Shown here piece by piece: positions 29,868 through 39,903 of a stretch of 64,000 bases of DNA (its first letter is position 1; each line of letters starts with the position of its first letter). Position numbers and translations under genes: made by a program. This stretch comes from Dysgonomonas sp. 216 (GTDB lineage: Bacteria > Bacteroidota > Bacteroidia > Bacteroidales > Dysgonomonadaceae), in the NCBI RefSeq assembly GCF_010501065.1, contig NZ_QVMM01000005.1, positions 1-64,000 of the forward strand, read 5' to 3'. The notes beneath the pieces were generated by a model. The model did not search any database, was not told the origin of the DNA, and saw only the letters and a program-made list of their open reading frames with translations.

Positions 29868-30787
29868 AAAGTATTGTAACTGCCGATGGTTATCACGTAC
29901 CGGTGCTACTCAGAGAGAGTGTAGATGGCATGAATATCACTCCCGAATCGGTATGCATAGATGTTACATTTGGAGGAGGGGGACATTCTCGTGAAATACT
30001 TTCGAGACTAGGAAACAACGGACATCTTTACGGGTTTGATCAAGACATGGATGCCATTGACAATTTACCCGAAGATGCAAAGTTCACTTTCGTGAGAAGC
30101 AATTTCCGTTACTTAAAAAATTTCATGCGTTATTACGATGAAGACTCCGCGGATGCGATATTAGCAGACTTAGGTGTTTCGTCACACCACTTTGACGATT
30201 CGAACAGAGGCTTCTCCTTTCGTTTTGAAGAAAGTTTGCTCGATATGCGCATGAATAGCAAGCACAGCAAAACCGCTGCTAAAATTCTGAATGAATATCA
30301 GGAAGAAAGACTTGCCGACGTTCTTTATCTGTATGGAGAGATCAAACAATCGAGAAGAATTGCAGCATCCATCGTCAATCGCAGGAAAACGAAAAGTTTC
30401 AAAACAGTAAGCGATCTATTAGAAGTCCTAGAACCTTTTACAGGTAAAGCCAAAGAGAAAAAAATACTGGCTCAGGCATTTCAGGCTCTTCGCATCGAAG
30501 TAAACGAAGAAATGGAGGCTTTAAAAGAAATGCTGACACAAGCATTAGATATACTGAAACCTAAAGGCCGTTTAGTTGTTATAACTTACCATTCGCTCGA
30601 AGACCGACTTGTTAAAAATTTCTTTAAAACAGGAAACTTCGAAGGTAAGGCAGATAAGGATTTCTACGGAAACTTAAATACACCATTTAAGTTAGTAAAC
30701 AATAAGGTTATTATACCATCGGAAGAGGAGCTAGTAATAAATCCTCGATCGAGAAGCGCTAAGTTAAGAATTGCCGAAAAGCTTTAA
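29864..30787 (+). CDS. rsmH: 16S rRNA (cytosine(1402)-N4)-methyltransferase RsmH (MraW)
   Basis: SAM-dependent enzyme that N4-methylates C1402 in the ribosomal P site. The 307-residue protein shows HVPVLLRESVDGM, the SAM loop DVTFGGGGHSREIL, ADLGVSSHHFDDSNRGFSFR, LDMRMN, and the late VVITYHSLEDRLVKNFFK block. It overlaps mraZ by 4 bp and is followed 10 bp later by the FtsL-like gene. Confidence 0.97.
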   Translation: MKSIVTADGYHVPVLLRESVDGMNITPESVCIDVTFGGGGHSREILSRLGNNGHLYGFDQDMDAIDNLPEDAKFTFVRSNFRYLKNFMRYYDEDSADAILADLGVSSHHFDDSNRGFSFRFEESLLDMRMNSKHSKTAAKILNEYQEERLADVLYLYGEIKQSRRIAASIVNRRKTKSFKTVSDLLEVLEPFTGKAKEKKILAQAFQALRIEVNEEMEALKEMLTQALDILKPKGRLVVITYHSLEDRLVKNFFKTGNFEGKADKDFYGNLNTPFKLVNNKVIIPSEEELVINPRSRSAKLRIAEKL

Positions 30788-30797
30788 TAGAAAGAAG

Positions 30798-31130
30798 ATG
30801 AATAACAAAGTAAAGAAAGCCGGACAAAACATAATGCAAGTTTTAAGCGGAAGCATCCTTACATCGGATTTTTTCGCAAAAAACAAGTTATTCCTGCTCA
30901 TTGCATTCGTTATAGCTGCAGCATATATAAGCAACAGATTTACATGTATTTCTAAAATATCGGAAATTGAATCTCTAAAAAAAGACCTGACCAATGCGAG
31001 ATATAAATCGCAGGTTATATCTACAGACCTTATAGGTATTGGACGACAATCGCAAGTAGAAGCTCTGGTAGAAAGAAACGGATTAAATTTAAAAATATCC
31101 AAAGAACCCAAAATAAAACTCGAAAAATAA
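30798..31130 (+). CDS. ftsL: FtsL-like cell division protein
   Basis: A 110-residue bitopic membrane protein: a short basic cytoplasmic N-terminus, one membrane helix (about 37-53, FLLIAFVIAAAYISNRF) and a periplasmic heptad-like coiled coil (EIESLKKDLTNARYK). This is the plan of FtsL, which with FtsB and FtsQ activates septal FtsWI. Sequence identity to proteobacterial FtsL is low; the call rests on topology and position between rsmH and ftsI. I start at ATG 30798; an in-frame TTG at 30771 would overlap rsmH. No separate ftsB gene is in the cluster. Confidence 0.82.
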   Translation: MNNKVKKAGQNIMQVLSGSILTSDFFAKNKLFLLIAFVIAAAYISNRFTCISKISEIESLKKDLTNARYKSQVISTDLIGIGRQSQVEALVERNGLNLKISKEPKIKLEK

Positions 31131-31142
31131 GAATATCCTGCT

Positions 31143-33425
31143 ATGGCAAATAATACGGAAAATCAAGACAATAAAACAGGGAAGACGATCTTAAACCGAT
31201 ACGCCTTCTTAGTTATTGGCATGTCTTTCATTTTCATATTCATTATTGCTAACATTGTGAAAATAATGTTTGTTGAAAGGGATAAATGGGCCGAAATTGA
31301 GCGTATTGTAAAAGTCGTAGCCGAAGAAAGCAGAGTAATCCCCGACAGAGGTAATATATACGCTTACGACGGACGTCCTCTTGCTATTAACAAGCCTATA
31401 TATACAGTACGTATCGACTTTATGGCTGAAGGATTGCATAAAGATACGATCGCCGAGTATGGAAAAAGGATGTTCCCTGAGTTGGCAAAACTTTTTCCCG
31501 AGAAAACAGCGACCCAATACCGTAAGTTATTTATGGACGGCTGGAATTTGAGCCGAAACGAAATTGCCTATAATAAAAAACTGAAAAAAGGAGGGAGAAA
31601 AAAAACAAAAAGCCGTAGTGTACGTTTATTTTCCCGCGACATAAATTATCTTGAATTACAACAGCTTAAGAGTATTGAATATTTCAAGAAAAAAGGAGGA
31701 GGACTAACTCAGGAATTACGAATAAGCCGCGACTATCCTTTTAAGAATATAGCTCGTCGAACTATAGGATCGCTACAAGTAGCAAACGATACTCTTATCA
31801 TTAGAGATTCTGTTGTGAAAGTAAAAAAATGGGCACGTGGTTCAAGCGGTCTAGAATTACGATACGATTCGATACTGAGAGGTGTTTCGGGCTTAAAGGA
31901 TGTGCACCGTATTGCTAAAAAATCGATAGACAAAGTAATTGTACCTGCAATAGAAGGTAAAGATATACGCGTTACGCTCGATGTAGACATTCAGGACATT
32001 ACCGAGAAAGCATTGTATTCGACCCTGTCGGAATATGAGGCCCAGGCTGGTTATGCCATTATTATGGAAACCGAAACGGGCGAAATAAAAGGAATTTCCA
32101 ACCTCGACAGAATCGGGGCTGGCATTTACTCCGAACGCAAACCTCATGTGTTTTCATACATGGCCGATCCGGGTTCGACATTTAAAACTCTCTCGATGAT
32201 GGTTGCACTCGAAGATGGAGCTGTAACACCACGCGACTCGTTTTACGTTGGCGATGGAGTGTTCGAATACACCACTGGTAGATTGAAAAAGAAACTGTAT
32301 GACCATAACTACAGAGTTGGGGCAAATTATGGTTATTTAAGTGTAGCCGAAGGAATGCATAAATCGTCGAATATTGTTGTAGCCAGAAGTGTTCTTAAAG
32401 GATATGCATCACACCCCGAAAAGTATATCGAACGTTTGTACGAACTAGGTGTCACAAAGAAGCTTACATGGGATATGCCCCTACAAGGAAAAGAGGGGTC
32501 GTCGATAATAAAGCATCCCCGAAACAGCAAAAACGAACGCAATCCGGTTTGGTCTGATCTTTCGTTACCATGGATATCATACGGATACGAAACCCAAATT
32601 GCACCAATCTACATACTGATGTTTTACAACGGAATAGCCAATCATGGAAAAATGATCAAACCCTTCCTTGTTAAGGATATTCTGAAAAACGGAAAAGTAG
32701 AAAACGAAATAGAAGCTGAAGTTATAAATCCAAAACTATGTTCGGACAGAACTTTAGCCGAACTGCACGACATGCTGGTTGGTGTGATTAACGAAGGTAC
32801 CGGAAAAGCCGTAAAATCGGATTTGTTTCAAATTGCAGGAAAAACAGGCACTGCGCAGCTTACGAAAAACGGAGCGTATACCAATAAAGAACACTATGTA
32901 TCGTTTTGCGGTTATTTCCCTGCCGATAAACCTAAATATACATGCATGGTGGGAATTATAAAACCTCGCGAACCTGCAGCTAGTGCAAGAACTGCCGGAG
33001 CCGTGTTTAAAAATATTGCCGAAAATGTTTATATAAGAAACGTAATGCTTAGCCCTTCCGATATAAAAGCAAAAGAAGGTATTACAGCGACCACTGCTCC
33101 AGAAGTAAAAGGCGGTTCATTCCAGAAAACGAAAAATGTACTCGAATACCTGAAACTTCCGTTCGATGGCTCATCGTTAAGCAGTACATCAATGATAAAA
33201 GAATCGAAAGAAAAAGACAAAATAAAACTGGACGAAAGTACTATTATAAAAGATTTAGTACCAAACGTTATTGGATTTGGTGCTCGTGACGCCCTATACA
33301 CTCTCGAAAATGCTGGATTAAAAGTGCAAATAAGGGGATGGGGCAAGGTTGTAAGCCAGTCTATTCAGAACGGGACAAGAATAGTTCCCGGAAGTCAGAT
33401 TGAAATTGTTTTAGAAAATAAATAA
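31143..33425 (+). CDS. ftsI: Septal penicillin-binding protein (FtsI/PBP3) with C-terminal PASTA domain
   Basis: Class B transpeptidase cross-linking septal peptidoglycan, anchored by one helix (about 20-43). The 760-residue protein has the dimerisation/pedestal region (about 60-260), then the transpeptidase with catalytic Ser345 in STFK, the S408-S-N motif and K566-T-G. A PASTA domain fills roughly residues 700-758 (VPNVIGFGARDALYTLENAG). A Lys-rich insertion around 146-160 lies in the pedestal. A PASTA domain is usual in Bacteroidota FtsI but absent in E. coli. It lies in the dcw order before murE. Confidence 0.94.
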   Translation: MANNTENQDNKTGKTILNRYAFLVIGMSFIFIFIIANIVKIMFVERDKWAEIERIVKVVAEESRVIPDRGNIYAYDGRPLAINKPIYTVRIDFMAEGLHKDTIAEYGKRMFPELAKLFPEKTATQYRKLFMDGWNLSRNEIAYNKKLKKGGRKKTKSRSVRLFSRDINYLELQQLKSIEYFKKKGGGLTQELRISRDYPFKNIARRTIGSLQVANDTLIIRDSVVKVKKWARGSSGLELRYDSILRGVSGLKDVHRIAKKSIDKVIVPAIEGKDIRVTLDVDIQDITEKALYSTLSEYEAQAGYAIIMETETGEIKGISNLDRIGAGIYSERKPHVFSYMADPGSTFKTLSMMVALEDGAVTPRDSFYVGDGVFEYTTGRLKKKLYDHNYRVGANYGYLSVAEGMHKSSNIVVARSVLKGYASHPEKYIERLYELGVTKKLTWDMPLQGKEGSSIIKHPRNSKNERNPVWSDLSLPWISYGYETQIAPIYILMFYNGIANHGKMIKPFLVKDILKNGKVENEIEAEVINPKLCSDRTLAELHDMLVGVINEGTGKAVKSDLFQIAGKTGTAQLTKNGAYTNKEHYVSFCGYFPADKPKYTCMVGIIKPREPAASARTAGAVFKNIAENVYIRNVMLSPSDIKAKEGITATTAPEVKGGSFQKTKNVLEYLKLPFDGSSLSSTSMIKESKEKDKIKLDESTIIKDLVPNVIGFGARDALYTLENAGLKVQIRGWGKVVSQSIQNGTRIVPGSQIEIVLENK

Positions 33426-33448
33426 GTTAAATATATAATAATTAGGGT

Positions 33449-34903
33449 ATGAAATTACAAGAATTATTATCGGGTATAGATATAGCAGAAACACATGGCA
33501 ACAAAGATGTTACTGTTACTGGTATAACCTCCGACTCTCGCAAATCGGCAGATGGTTTTGTTTTTGTAGCTCTAAAAGGCGTACAGGTTGACGGACATCA
33601 GTACATAAATAACGCAATAGAATCGGGGGCCAAAGTTATTATTCACGAAGAAGATATTGAAACTCCAAATTCGGACCTTACTTATATAAAGGTAAAAGAT
33701 TCAGCCGATGCAATAGGGAAAATGGCGACAAAGTGGTATGGCGACCCATCATCGAAGCTGAAGCTTGTGGGTGTTACCGGAACCAACGGAAAAACTACCA
33801 CAGCAACAGTTCTTTACAATATGTTCCGTCGTTTAGGATATGGAACGGGATTATTGTCGACTGTTGCAAACTATGTGAACGACGATAAATACTCGGCAAC
33901 ACACACCACCCCCGACCCCATAAGCCTCAACGAGATGCTTGCTAAAATGGTGGCCGCTGGTTGCGATTACGCATTTATGGAGGTAAGTTCGCATGCAATA
34001 CACCAGAAACGTATCAGCGGATTGAAATTCACGGGTGGGATTTTTACCAATTTAACTCAGGATCATCTTGATTATCATAAAACTATGGAAGAATATCTGA
34101 AAGCAAAAAAAGCTTTCTTCGATAATCTTCCCGAAACGGCATTCGCCCTTACAAACTTAGACGACAAAAATGGATTGGTAATGCTGCAAAATACTAAAGC
34201 TAAAAAGTATACCTACTCGGTAAAAGCTTTAGCCGATTTTAAAGCACGCATCATTGAAAAGCATTTTGATGGAACTTCTATCGAAATCAACGGCAAGGAT
34301 GTTGAAGTTCACTTTGTTGGTGTATTCAATGTCTACAATCTGTTAGCAGTGTACGGAGCCGCCTCTTTGCTTGGGCAGGAGGCTTCCGAAATACTGGTGG
34401 TACTTAGCACCTTGCGTCCGGTATCGGGTCGTTTCGAAACAGTGAGAAACACCAAGCAAAGCTATACGGCTATTGTCGATTATGCACATACACCCGATGC
34501 CCTAACTAACGTACTGGAGGCTATACACGAGGTACTGGAAGGTAGCGGACGTGTTATAACAGTAGTTGGTTGCGGAGGGAACAGGGATAAAACAAAGCGG
34601 CCGATTATGGCTCGCGAAGCTGTAAAATTAAGCGATCAGGTAATTCTCACATCAGACAATCCCCGCTTCGAAGAACCCGAAGCAATTATAAACGATATGG
34701 CTGATGGATTAGATACCGCTCAGCTACAAAAAACATTACTAATAGTAGATCGTGCACAAGCCATAAAAACAGCCTGTATGTTAGCTAAGGAAGGCGATGT
34801 TATACTTATAGCAGGCAAAGGTCACGAAGACTATCAGGAAGTGAAAGGTGTAAAACATCACTTCGATGACAAAGAGATTGTAAGCAAAATATTTGAAGCC
34901 TAA
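33449..34903 (+). CDS. murE: UDP-N-acetylmuramoyl-tripeptide synthetase MurE
   Basis: ATP-dependent ligase adding the third stem-peptide residue. The 484-residue protein has the P-loop [17 protein letters not shown], the carbamylated Lys region YLKAKKAFF, and the C-terminal substrate motif [13 protein letters not shown] is the signature of meso-diaminopimelate-adding MurE, so the peptidoglycan is predicted to be the mDAP type. It follows ftsI by 23 bp. Confidence 0.96.
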   Translation: MKLQELLSGIDIAETHGNKDVTVTGITSDSRKSADGFVFVALKGVQVDGHQYINNAIESGAKVIIHEEDIETPNSDLTYIKVKDSADAIGKMATKWYGDPSSKLKLVGVTGTNGKTTTATVLYNMFRRLGYGTGLLSTVANYVNDDKYSATHTTPDPISLNEMLAKMVAAGCDYAFMEVSSHAIHQKRISGLKFTGGIFTNLTQDHLDYHKTMEEYLKAKKAFFDNLPETAFALTNLDDKNGLVMLQNTKAKKYTYSVKALADFKARIIEKHFDGTSIEINGKDVEVHFVGVFNVYNLLAVYGAASLLGQEASEILVVLSTLRPVSGRFETVRNTKQSYTAIVDYAHTPDALTNVLEAIHEVLEGSGRVITVVGCGGNRDKTKRPIMAREAVKLSDQVILTSDNPRFEEPEAIINDMADGLDTAQLQKTLLIVDRAQAIKTACMLAKEGDVILIAGKGHEDYQEVKGVKHHFDDKEIVSKIFEA

Positions 34904-34915
34904 ACCGTTTTTGCA

Positions 34916-36178
34916 ATGTTATACTATTTATTCGATTATCTAGACCAATTAGACCTTCCCGGAGCCGGGATGTTCAGATATGTATCATTCCGTTCGGCAA
35001 TGGCACTGATATTATCATTGCTTGTATCTACGCTTATCGGACGTAAAATAATAAACCGTTTACAAATTCTTCAGATAGGCGAGCTTGTCCGCGATTTAGG
35101 TTTGGAAGGGCAAATGAACAAAAAGGGAACTCCTACAATGGGAGGAATTATTATAATAATTGCTATTCTCATACCCGTTCTTTTGCTTGCAAAACTAGCT
35201 AATATATATATCATACTGATGATAATCACAACAGTATGGCTTGGCTCGTTAGGTTTTCTCGACGACTACATAAAAGTCTTCAAAAAAGACAAGGAAGGAT
35301 TACATGGACGTTTCAAAATTATTGCACAGATAGGATTAGGCTTGATAGTAGGGCTTACACTATATCTTAGCCCTGATGTTATTGTCAGGGAAAATACCGA
35401 ATTCCGTAATTCGGATAACATCATCGAAAAAGTTACATTTCAGGCAGAAGGTGTAAAATCGACTCAAACAACAATTCCTTTTGTAAAGAACAATAACCTC
35501 GATTACGAGTGGTTTGTTTCGTTTCTTGGCGACTATGCCGAACCTGCCGCATGGATTTTATTTGTCCTTGTTGCAATATTTATTATAACAGCAGTATCGA
35601 ATGGAGCAAATCTGACCGATGGGCTGGACGGACTTGCGGCCGGAAGTTCGGCCGTAATAGGTGTCACCCTCGGTATTCTTGCATACGTATCGGGGCACGT
35701 AGAGTTTGCTGCCTACCTCAATATTATGTTTATACCGGGGAGCGAAGAGTTGGTGGTTTTTGCCTCCGCATTTATCGGAGCCACTGTCGGATTTCTTTGG
35801 TACAACTCTTTCCCGGCACAGGTATTTATGGGCGACACGGGTAGTCTAACACTCGGAGGTATAATCGGGGTATTTGCAATACTCATACATAAAGAATTAT
35901 TATTACCTATTTTATGTGGAGTATTTTTTGTTGAAAGCTTATCGGTTATGATTCAGGTGTTTTACTTCAAATTCACCAAAAAGAAATATGGTGAGGGAAA
36001 ACGTATTTTTAAAATGACCCCTCTACACCATCATTTTCAGAAAGCAGGAAATGCCGGAATAGTAGCGCGTATACAAAAACCAATAATTCCAATACCCGAA
36101 TCGAAGATAGTAGTTCGCTTTTGGCTTATTGGCATAATTTTAGCAGCACTAACATTGGCAACTTTAAAAATGAGGTAA
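34916..36178 (+). CDS. mraY: Phospho-N-acetylmuramoyl-pentapeptide-transferase MraY
   Basis: Integral membrane enzyme that transfers phospho-MurNAc-pentapeptide to undecaprenyl phosphate, forming lipid I. Ten membrane helices, [27 protein letters not shown] (catalytic Asp pair), [12 protein letters not shown] and the HHHFQKAG loop are present. At 420 residues it is about 60 longer than E. coli MraY. The extra length is a soluble insertion at about 158-205, between VIVRENTEF and [11 protein letters not shown]. murF, often next to mraY elsewhere, is missing here. Confidence 0.96.
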   Translation: MLYYLFDYLDQLDLPGAGMFRYVSFRSAMALILSLLVSTLIGRKIINRLQILQIGELVRDLGLEGQMNKKGTPTMGGIIIIIAILIPVLLLAKLANIYIILMIITTVWLGSLGFLDDYIKVFKKDKEGLHGRFKIIAQIGLGLIVGLTLYLSPDVIVRENTEFRNSDNIIEKVTFQAEGVKSTQTTIPFVKNNNLDYEWFVSFLGDYAEPAAWILFVLVAIFIITAVSNGANLTDGLDGLAAGSSAVIGVTLGILAYVSGHVEFAAYLNIMFIPGSEELVVFASAFIGATVGFLWYNSFPAQVFMGDTGSLTLGGIIGVFAILIHKELLLPILCGVFFVESLSVMIQVFYFKFTKKKYGEGKRIFKMTPLHHHFQKAGNAGIVARIQKPIIPIPESKIVVRFWLIGIILAALTLATLKMR

Positions 36179-36191
36179 ACAAAAAACAGTT

Positions 36192-37523
36192 ATGAAAACA
36201 ATAATACTCGGAGGCGGAGAAAGTGGTGTTGGTTCAGCTATATTAGCTAAAACCAAAGGTTTTGATGTGTTTTTGTCCGACAATGGAAAATTACAAGACA
36301 AATACATTGCTGAACTTCAGGCACACGAAATACCTTTCGAGGAAAATGGTCATAGCGAAGATGTTATATTGTCGGCTGCACAAATTATAAAAAGTCCGGG
36401 CATACCTAACTATGCTCCATTGGTTGCAAAAGCAATAGCAAAAAATATACCTGTTATATCGGAAATAGAATTTGCCGGAAAATACACCAATGCAAAAAAG
36501 ATATGCATTACGGGCAGCAACGGAAAAACTACCACCACCAGCCTTATCTATCATATAATGAAGTCGGCAGGTTTAAATGTCGGACTCGGCGGAAACATCG
36601 GCAAAAGCTTTGCCCGTCAGGTAGCCGAAGAAAATTTCGACTACTATGTTCTTGAGCTAAGTAGTTTCCAGCTCGAAAACATGTATGATTTTAAAGCCGA
36701 TATAGCTATACTATTGAATATCACACCTGACCACATGGACAGGTACGACCACAATATGCAAAAATACGTGGATGCTAAAATGCGTATAACCCGTAACCAA
36801 ACAAAAGATGATGCCTTTATATATTGGGTAGAGGATACACATATAACCCACGAAATAGAAAAATTAAAAATATCGTCTCAACTATATGCTTTTGCCGAAA
36901 ATAAGGTACAACCGATATCGGCATATACTGAAAACGGGACAATAATTATAAACACCCCAAAATCTGTTTTTACAATGGAACAAGATTTATTAGCACTTAC
37001 AGGTACACATAATCTTTATAACTCGTTAGCAGCCGGCCTGACAGCAAAATTATTAGATATTTCGGACGATAGCCTGCGCGCATCCCTATCCGATTTCAAA
37101 GGCGTTGAACACCGGTTGGAAAAAGTTGCTAAAGTAAGAGGTATCGAATTTATAAACGATTCGAAAGCCACCAATGTAAACTCTTGTTGGTATGCCTTAC
37201 AAAGTATCAAAACCAAAGTTGTGCTCATACTGGGCGGCACCGACAAAGGAAACGATTATACCGAAATAGAAGAATTGGTTATGAATAAAGTTCATACGCT
37301 TGTATTTATGGGAGTAGATAACAGCAAACTACATCGTTTTTTTGATGGAAAAATCGAAAATATAATCGATACAAATTCGATTAAGGATGCCGTAAACAAA
37401 GCATACGAAGCAGCAAACGATGGCGATACAGTTTTGCTTTCGCCATGTTGCGCAAGTTTCGATTTATTTAAAAATTACGAAGATCGTGGAAATCAGTTTA
37501 AAGACTGTGTAAGACAATTATAA
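36192..37523 (+). CDS. murD: UDP-N-acetylmuramoylalanine--D-glutamate ligase MurD
   Basis: Cytosolic ligase adding D-Glu to UDP-MurNAc-L-Ala. The 443-residue protein has an N-terminal Rossmann-like UDP-binding domain (ILGGGESGVGSA), the ATP loop ITGSNGKTTTTSLIYH, LNITPDHMDRY, NDSKATNVNS and a C-terminal LLSPCCASFDLFKNYEDRG block, all MurD-specific. It lies between mraY and ftsW with 13-15 bp spacers. Confidence 0.96.
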   Translation: MKTIILGGGESGVGSAILAKTKGFDVFLSDNGKLQDKYIAELQAHEIPFEENGHSEDVILSAAQIIKSPGIPNYAPLVAKAIAKNIPVISEIEFAGKYTNAKKICITGSNGKTTTTSLIYHIMKSAGLNVGLGGNIGKSFARQVAEENFDYYVLELSSFQLENMYDFKADIAILLNITPDHMDRYDHNMQKYVDAKMRITRNQTKDDAFIYWVEDTHITHEIEKLKISSQLYAFAENKVQPISAYTENGTIIINTPKSVFTMEQDLLALTGTHNLYNSLAAGLTAKLLDISDDSLRASLSDFKGVEHRLEKVAKVRGIEFINDSKATNVNSCWYALQSIKTKVVLILGGTDKGNDYTEIEELVMNKVHTLVFMGVDNSKLHRFFDGKIENIIDTNSIKDAVNKAYEAANDGDTVLLSPCCASFDLFKNYEDRGNQFKDCVRQL

Positions 37524-37538
37524 AACAATACGTTACAG

Positions 37539-38762
37539 ATGGAAAGTAATGTAATTACCGATTTTTTCAGCAGAATATTCAAAGGTGATAAAACTATCTG
37601 GGGAATATATATAGCCCTATGTGCCATATCACTACTCGAAGTGTTTAGCGCCTCGAGCCAGTTAATATATGGCAAAGCCAGTCATTGGGGGCCTGTATTA
37701 TATCACGCTCTGTTTATCATTGCCGGATTTATGGCTGTTATGATATTACAACGAGTTCCTACCCGCATATTTTCGTCACTTATATTGCTACTTCCCGTAG
37801 CCTGCATCTTACTAATATTCGTAATGATATGGGGCGAGGAAGTAAACGGGGCACAACGTTGGGCATCGTTTCTTGGTGGGGTAAAATTTCAACCCTCCGA
37901 ACTCGCCAAACTAGCCGTTGTTGGCTTTGTTGCCTTTTTTCTCAGCCGCACAAATAAGGAGAATGAAAAAGCTATGTTTTATACCATCATTATCGGCACA
38001 GCATTACCTTGTGTACTTATTATAAGCCAGAACCTTTCCACAGCCTTAATGATTGGCTTTATTGCATTATTGATGATGTATTTGGGACAAATATCGTGGA
38101 AACGACTAATGGCTGTAGTTTTAATTTGTGCAGCATTGGGTGCGGCAGTATTTGGCTTGTTGCAATTACTCCCCGATCAGATGGAGGACAACAACCCCCT
38201 AAAACGGTTCGCGACATGGAAAGCCCGTATCGAACGTTTTATGGAACCATCGGCCGACAAAGAAGAAGTTATTATTACACGAATGTCGCAAATACCCGAC
38301 GACGAGCGTCAGGTTATATATTCAAAAGCAGCCATAGCCAACGGCGGAATAGTATCGCTACCCGGAAGCGGAAGCGTTCGTGATGTATTGCCTCAGGCTT
38401 TTTCCGATTTTATATTTGCTGTTATCCTCGAAGAAATGGGTTTTTTGGGCGGAATAGCTGTGCTTTTACTGTATGTTGCATTAATGATAAGGGCCGGAAT
38501 GCTGGCTCGAAAATGCAAGAAAAATTTTCCGAAATATTTGCTACTGGGGATAGCACTTATGATAACAATACAAGCTTTAATCAATATGGGAGTAGCAGTA
38601 AGCCTCTTTCCTGTTACAGGACAACCGTTGCCTTTAATAAGCAGAGGTGGTACATCCATATTAGTTACATCCATCTGTTTTGGCATAATGCTTGCATGCT
38701 CTAACTTTGAAGAAGAACATGAAAATGCCGACGAGAGTGTAGCTAACGTTCAGTTCGATTAA
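37539..38762 (+). CDS. ftsW: Septal peptidoglycan glycosyltransferase FtsW (SEDS family)
   Basis: Polytopic inner-membrane protein that polymerises lipid II at the septum together with FtsI. The 407-residue protein has about ten helices, the SEDS blocks NGAQRWASFLGGVKFQPSEL and the C-terminal PLPLISRGGTSILVTSICFG. An extended loop between helices 7 and 8 carries charged sequence (KARIERFMEPSADKEEV). Position between murD and murG is the standard dcw order. Confidence 0.95.
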   Translation: MESNVITDFFSRIFKGDKTIWGIYIALCAISLLEVFSASSQLIYGKASHWGPVLYHALFIIAGFMAVMILQRVPTRIFSSLILLLPVACILLIFVMIWGEEVNGAQRWASFLGGVKFQPSELAKLAVVGFVAFFLSRTNKENEKAMFYTIIIGTALPCVLIISQNLSTALMIGFIALLMMYLGQISWKRLMAVVLICAALGAAVFGLLQLLPDQMEDNNPLKRFATWKARIERFMEPSADKEEVIITRMSQIPDDERQVIYSKAAIANGGIVSLPGSGSVRDVLPQAFSDFIFAVILEEMGFLGGIAVLLLYVALMIRAGMLARKCKKNFPKYLLLGIALMITIQALINMGVAVSLFPVTGQPLPLISRGGTSILVTSICFGIMLACSNFEEEHENADESVANVQFD

Positions 38763-38778
38763 TTAAAATTACCTAGAA

Positions 38779-39897
38779 ATGGAAAAATTAAGAGTTATTA
38801 TCAGCGGCGGAGGCACAGGAGGTCATATATTTCCGGCTATAGCCATCGCAGATGCACTGAAAAAGGAAAACCCTGCAACTGAAATTCTATTTGTAGGAGC
38901 AGAGAAGCGTATGGAGATGAGCCGTGTTCCTGCTGCCGGATACGAAATAATAGGCTTACCTGTCTCTGGGTTCAACAGAAGATCTCTATTAAAAAATTTT
39001 TCGGTATTATTAAAACTATTGAAAAGTCTGAGAATAGCACGAAAGGTATTAAAAGATTTCAAACCTCATATTGCAATCGGCGTAGGTGGATATGCTAGCG
39101 GTCCGTTATTGCGGGTTGCTACATCTATGGGAATACCTACCTTAATACAAGAACAAAACTCATATCCCGGAGTTACCAATAAACTTCTGGCAAAAAAAGC
39201 TTCGAAAATTTGTGTAGCATACGAAGGCATGGAAAAGTTCTTTCCTGCCGACAAAATAATACTCACTGGTAATCCCTGTAGGCAAACCCTGCTCGACGAC
39301 GTTTCGAAAGACGAAGCTATCGAGTTTTTTCAGCTCGACCCTAATTTAAAAACCATTCTTATTATAGGAGGTAGCTTAGGGGCACTAACAATAAACAGAA
39401 GTGTACAAAGTTCATTAAAAGAAATCGGCGATTCTGATGTTCAGATAATCTGGCAAGCAGGCAGTTTGTATTTTTCCGAACTATATCTGGAACTACCAAA
39501 CAGAGAAGGAACTGCTCGTATACATCTTTATCCTTTCCTCGATCGTATGGATTTAGCTTACAAAGCTGCCGATCTTGTAATCTCGCGCGCCGGAGCAAGT
39601 TCTATTTCCGAACTTAGCTTGTTGGGAAAACCTACCATACTTGTACCTTCGCCAAACGTTGCCGAAGATCATCAGACTAAAAATGCGATGGCATTAGTCA
39701 ATAAAAACGCAGCGATACTAGTACACGATAAAGAAGCAGAAAGCACGCTTATAAGCAAAGCACTAGAGTTGATAAAAGATGAAAGTAAATTAGCAGAGCT
39801 ATCGATAAACATTTCAAAACTAGCTCAAAGAGACTCTGCCGATCGCATTGCTGATGAAATTATGAAATTAGTGATGAAAAAAATGAAGAAAATATAA
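38779..39897 (+). CDS. murG: Undecaprenyldiphospho-muramoylpentapeptide beta-N-acetylglucosaminyltransferase MurG
   Basis: Membrane-associated GT28 enzyme converting lipid I to lipid II. The 372-residue protein has the glycine-rich loop ISGGGTGGHIFPAIAIADAL, GVGGYASGPLL, IIGGSLGALTINRSV and the donor-binding block VISRAGASSISELSLLGKP followed by PSPNVAEDHQTKNA. It ends 6 bp before murC. Confidence 0.97.
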   Translation: MEKLRVIISGGGTGGHIFPAIAIADALKKENPATEILFVGAEKRMEMSRVPAAGYEIIGLPVSGFNRRSLLKNFSVLLKLLKSLRIARKVLKDFKPHIAIGVGGYASGPLLRVATSMGIPTLIQEQNSYPGVTNKLLAKKASKICVAYEGMEKFFPADKIILTGNPCRQTLLDDVSKDEAIEFFQLDPNLKTILIIGGSLGALTINRSVQSSLKEIGDSDVQIIWQAGSLYFSELYLELPNREGTARIHLYPFLDRMDLAYKAADLVISRAGASSISELSLLGKPTILVPSPNVAEDHQTKNAMALVNKNAAILVHDKEAESTLISKALELIKDESKLAELSINISKLAQRDSADRIADEIMKLVMKKMKKI

Positions 39898-39903
39898 GTT
39901 ATA

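Noticed and set aside
30764..31111. Minus-strand ORF of 115 codons opposite the FtsL-like gene
   Set aside because: The plus-strand frame has FtsL topology and fits the dcw order; the antisense product resembles nothing.
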